Origin: Candidatus Gastranaerophilales bacterium
GTDB taxonomy: Bacteria; Cyanobacteriota; Vampirovibrionia; Gastranaerophilales; UBA9971
DNA length: 5,299 bases
NCBI GenBank assembly: GCA_028277195.1
Contig: JANQGS010000067.1
Span: 1 to 5,299 of the forward strand
Direction: 5' to 3'
Shown here: positions 5,299 to 5,299 of the stretch, piece by piece
Position numbering within the stretch: position 1 is the first letter of the stretch
Layout of the letters: each line of letters starts with the position of its first letter
Position numbers and translations under genes: made by a program
Notes under the pieces: generated by a model
What the model was told of the DNA's origin: nothing
Databases searched by the model: none
The model's input: the letters and a program-made list of their open reading frames with translations, nothing else

Positions 5299-5299
5299 T

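Overview
The window is bacterial (standard code, Shine-Dalgarno sites, compact spacing). It has housekeeping genes at both ends and an unusual three-gene minus-strand cassette in the middle. The phylum cannot be fixed from this sequence; an anaerobe of the Elusimicrobiota/Omnitrophota kind is only a loose guess. No phage, transposase, integrase, tRNA or CRISPR sequence is visible.

Left part (1-1318, plus strand): the C-terminal two thirds of histidinol dehydrogenase (hisD) with all catalytic and zinc residues, followed 3 nt after its stop by a complete PadR-type winged-helix regulator.

Middle (1339-4437, minus strand, lower GC by eye): a tight operon read right to left. Its first gene encodes a 793-residue protein. 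It combines a charged N-terminal region, a Pro/Ala-rich linker, a zinc D,D/L,D-carboxypeptidase of the M15B/VanY type, and a DUF1615-like domain with lysozyme/lytic-transglycosylase-style motifs. It has no signal peptide. Two 113-codon genes follow at gaps of 20 and 13 nt. The first has a faint OmpA-like peptidoglycan-binding signature; the second is unrecognised. I infer a peptidoglycan-degrading cassette, possibly an exported effector with accessory or immunity partners, but no secretion genes are present to prove it.

Right part (4438-5299): an AT-rich intergenic stretch of about 390 bp holds a nested set of inverted and direct repeats around a GC-rich core. A TATAAT box follows, then dgkA (diacylglycerol/undecaprenol kinase, plus strand). 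Converging on dgkA and overlapping its 3' end by 51 nt is the C-terminal end of a minus-strand GTPase, most likely EngB/YsxC. It is recognised by a SAKTG G5 motif near its C-terminus and runs off the window edge.
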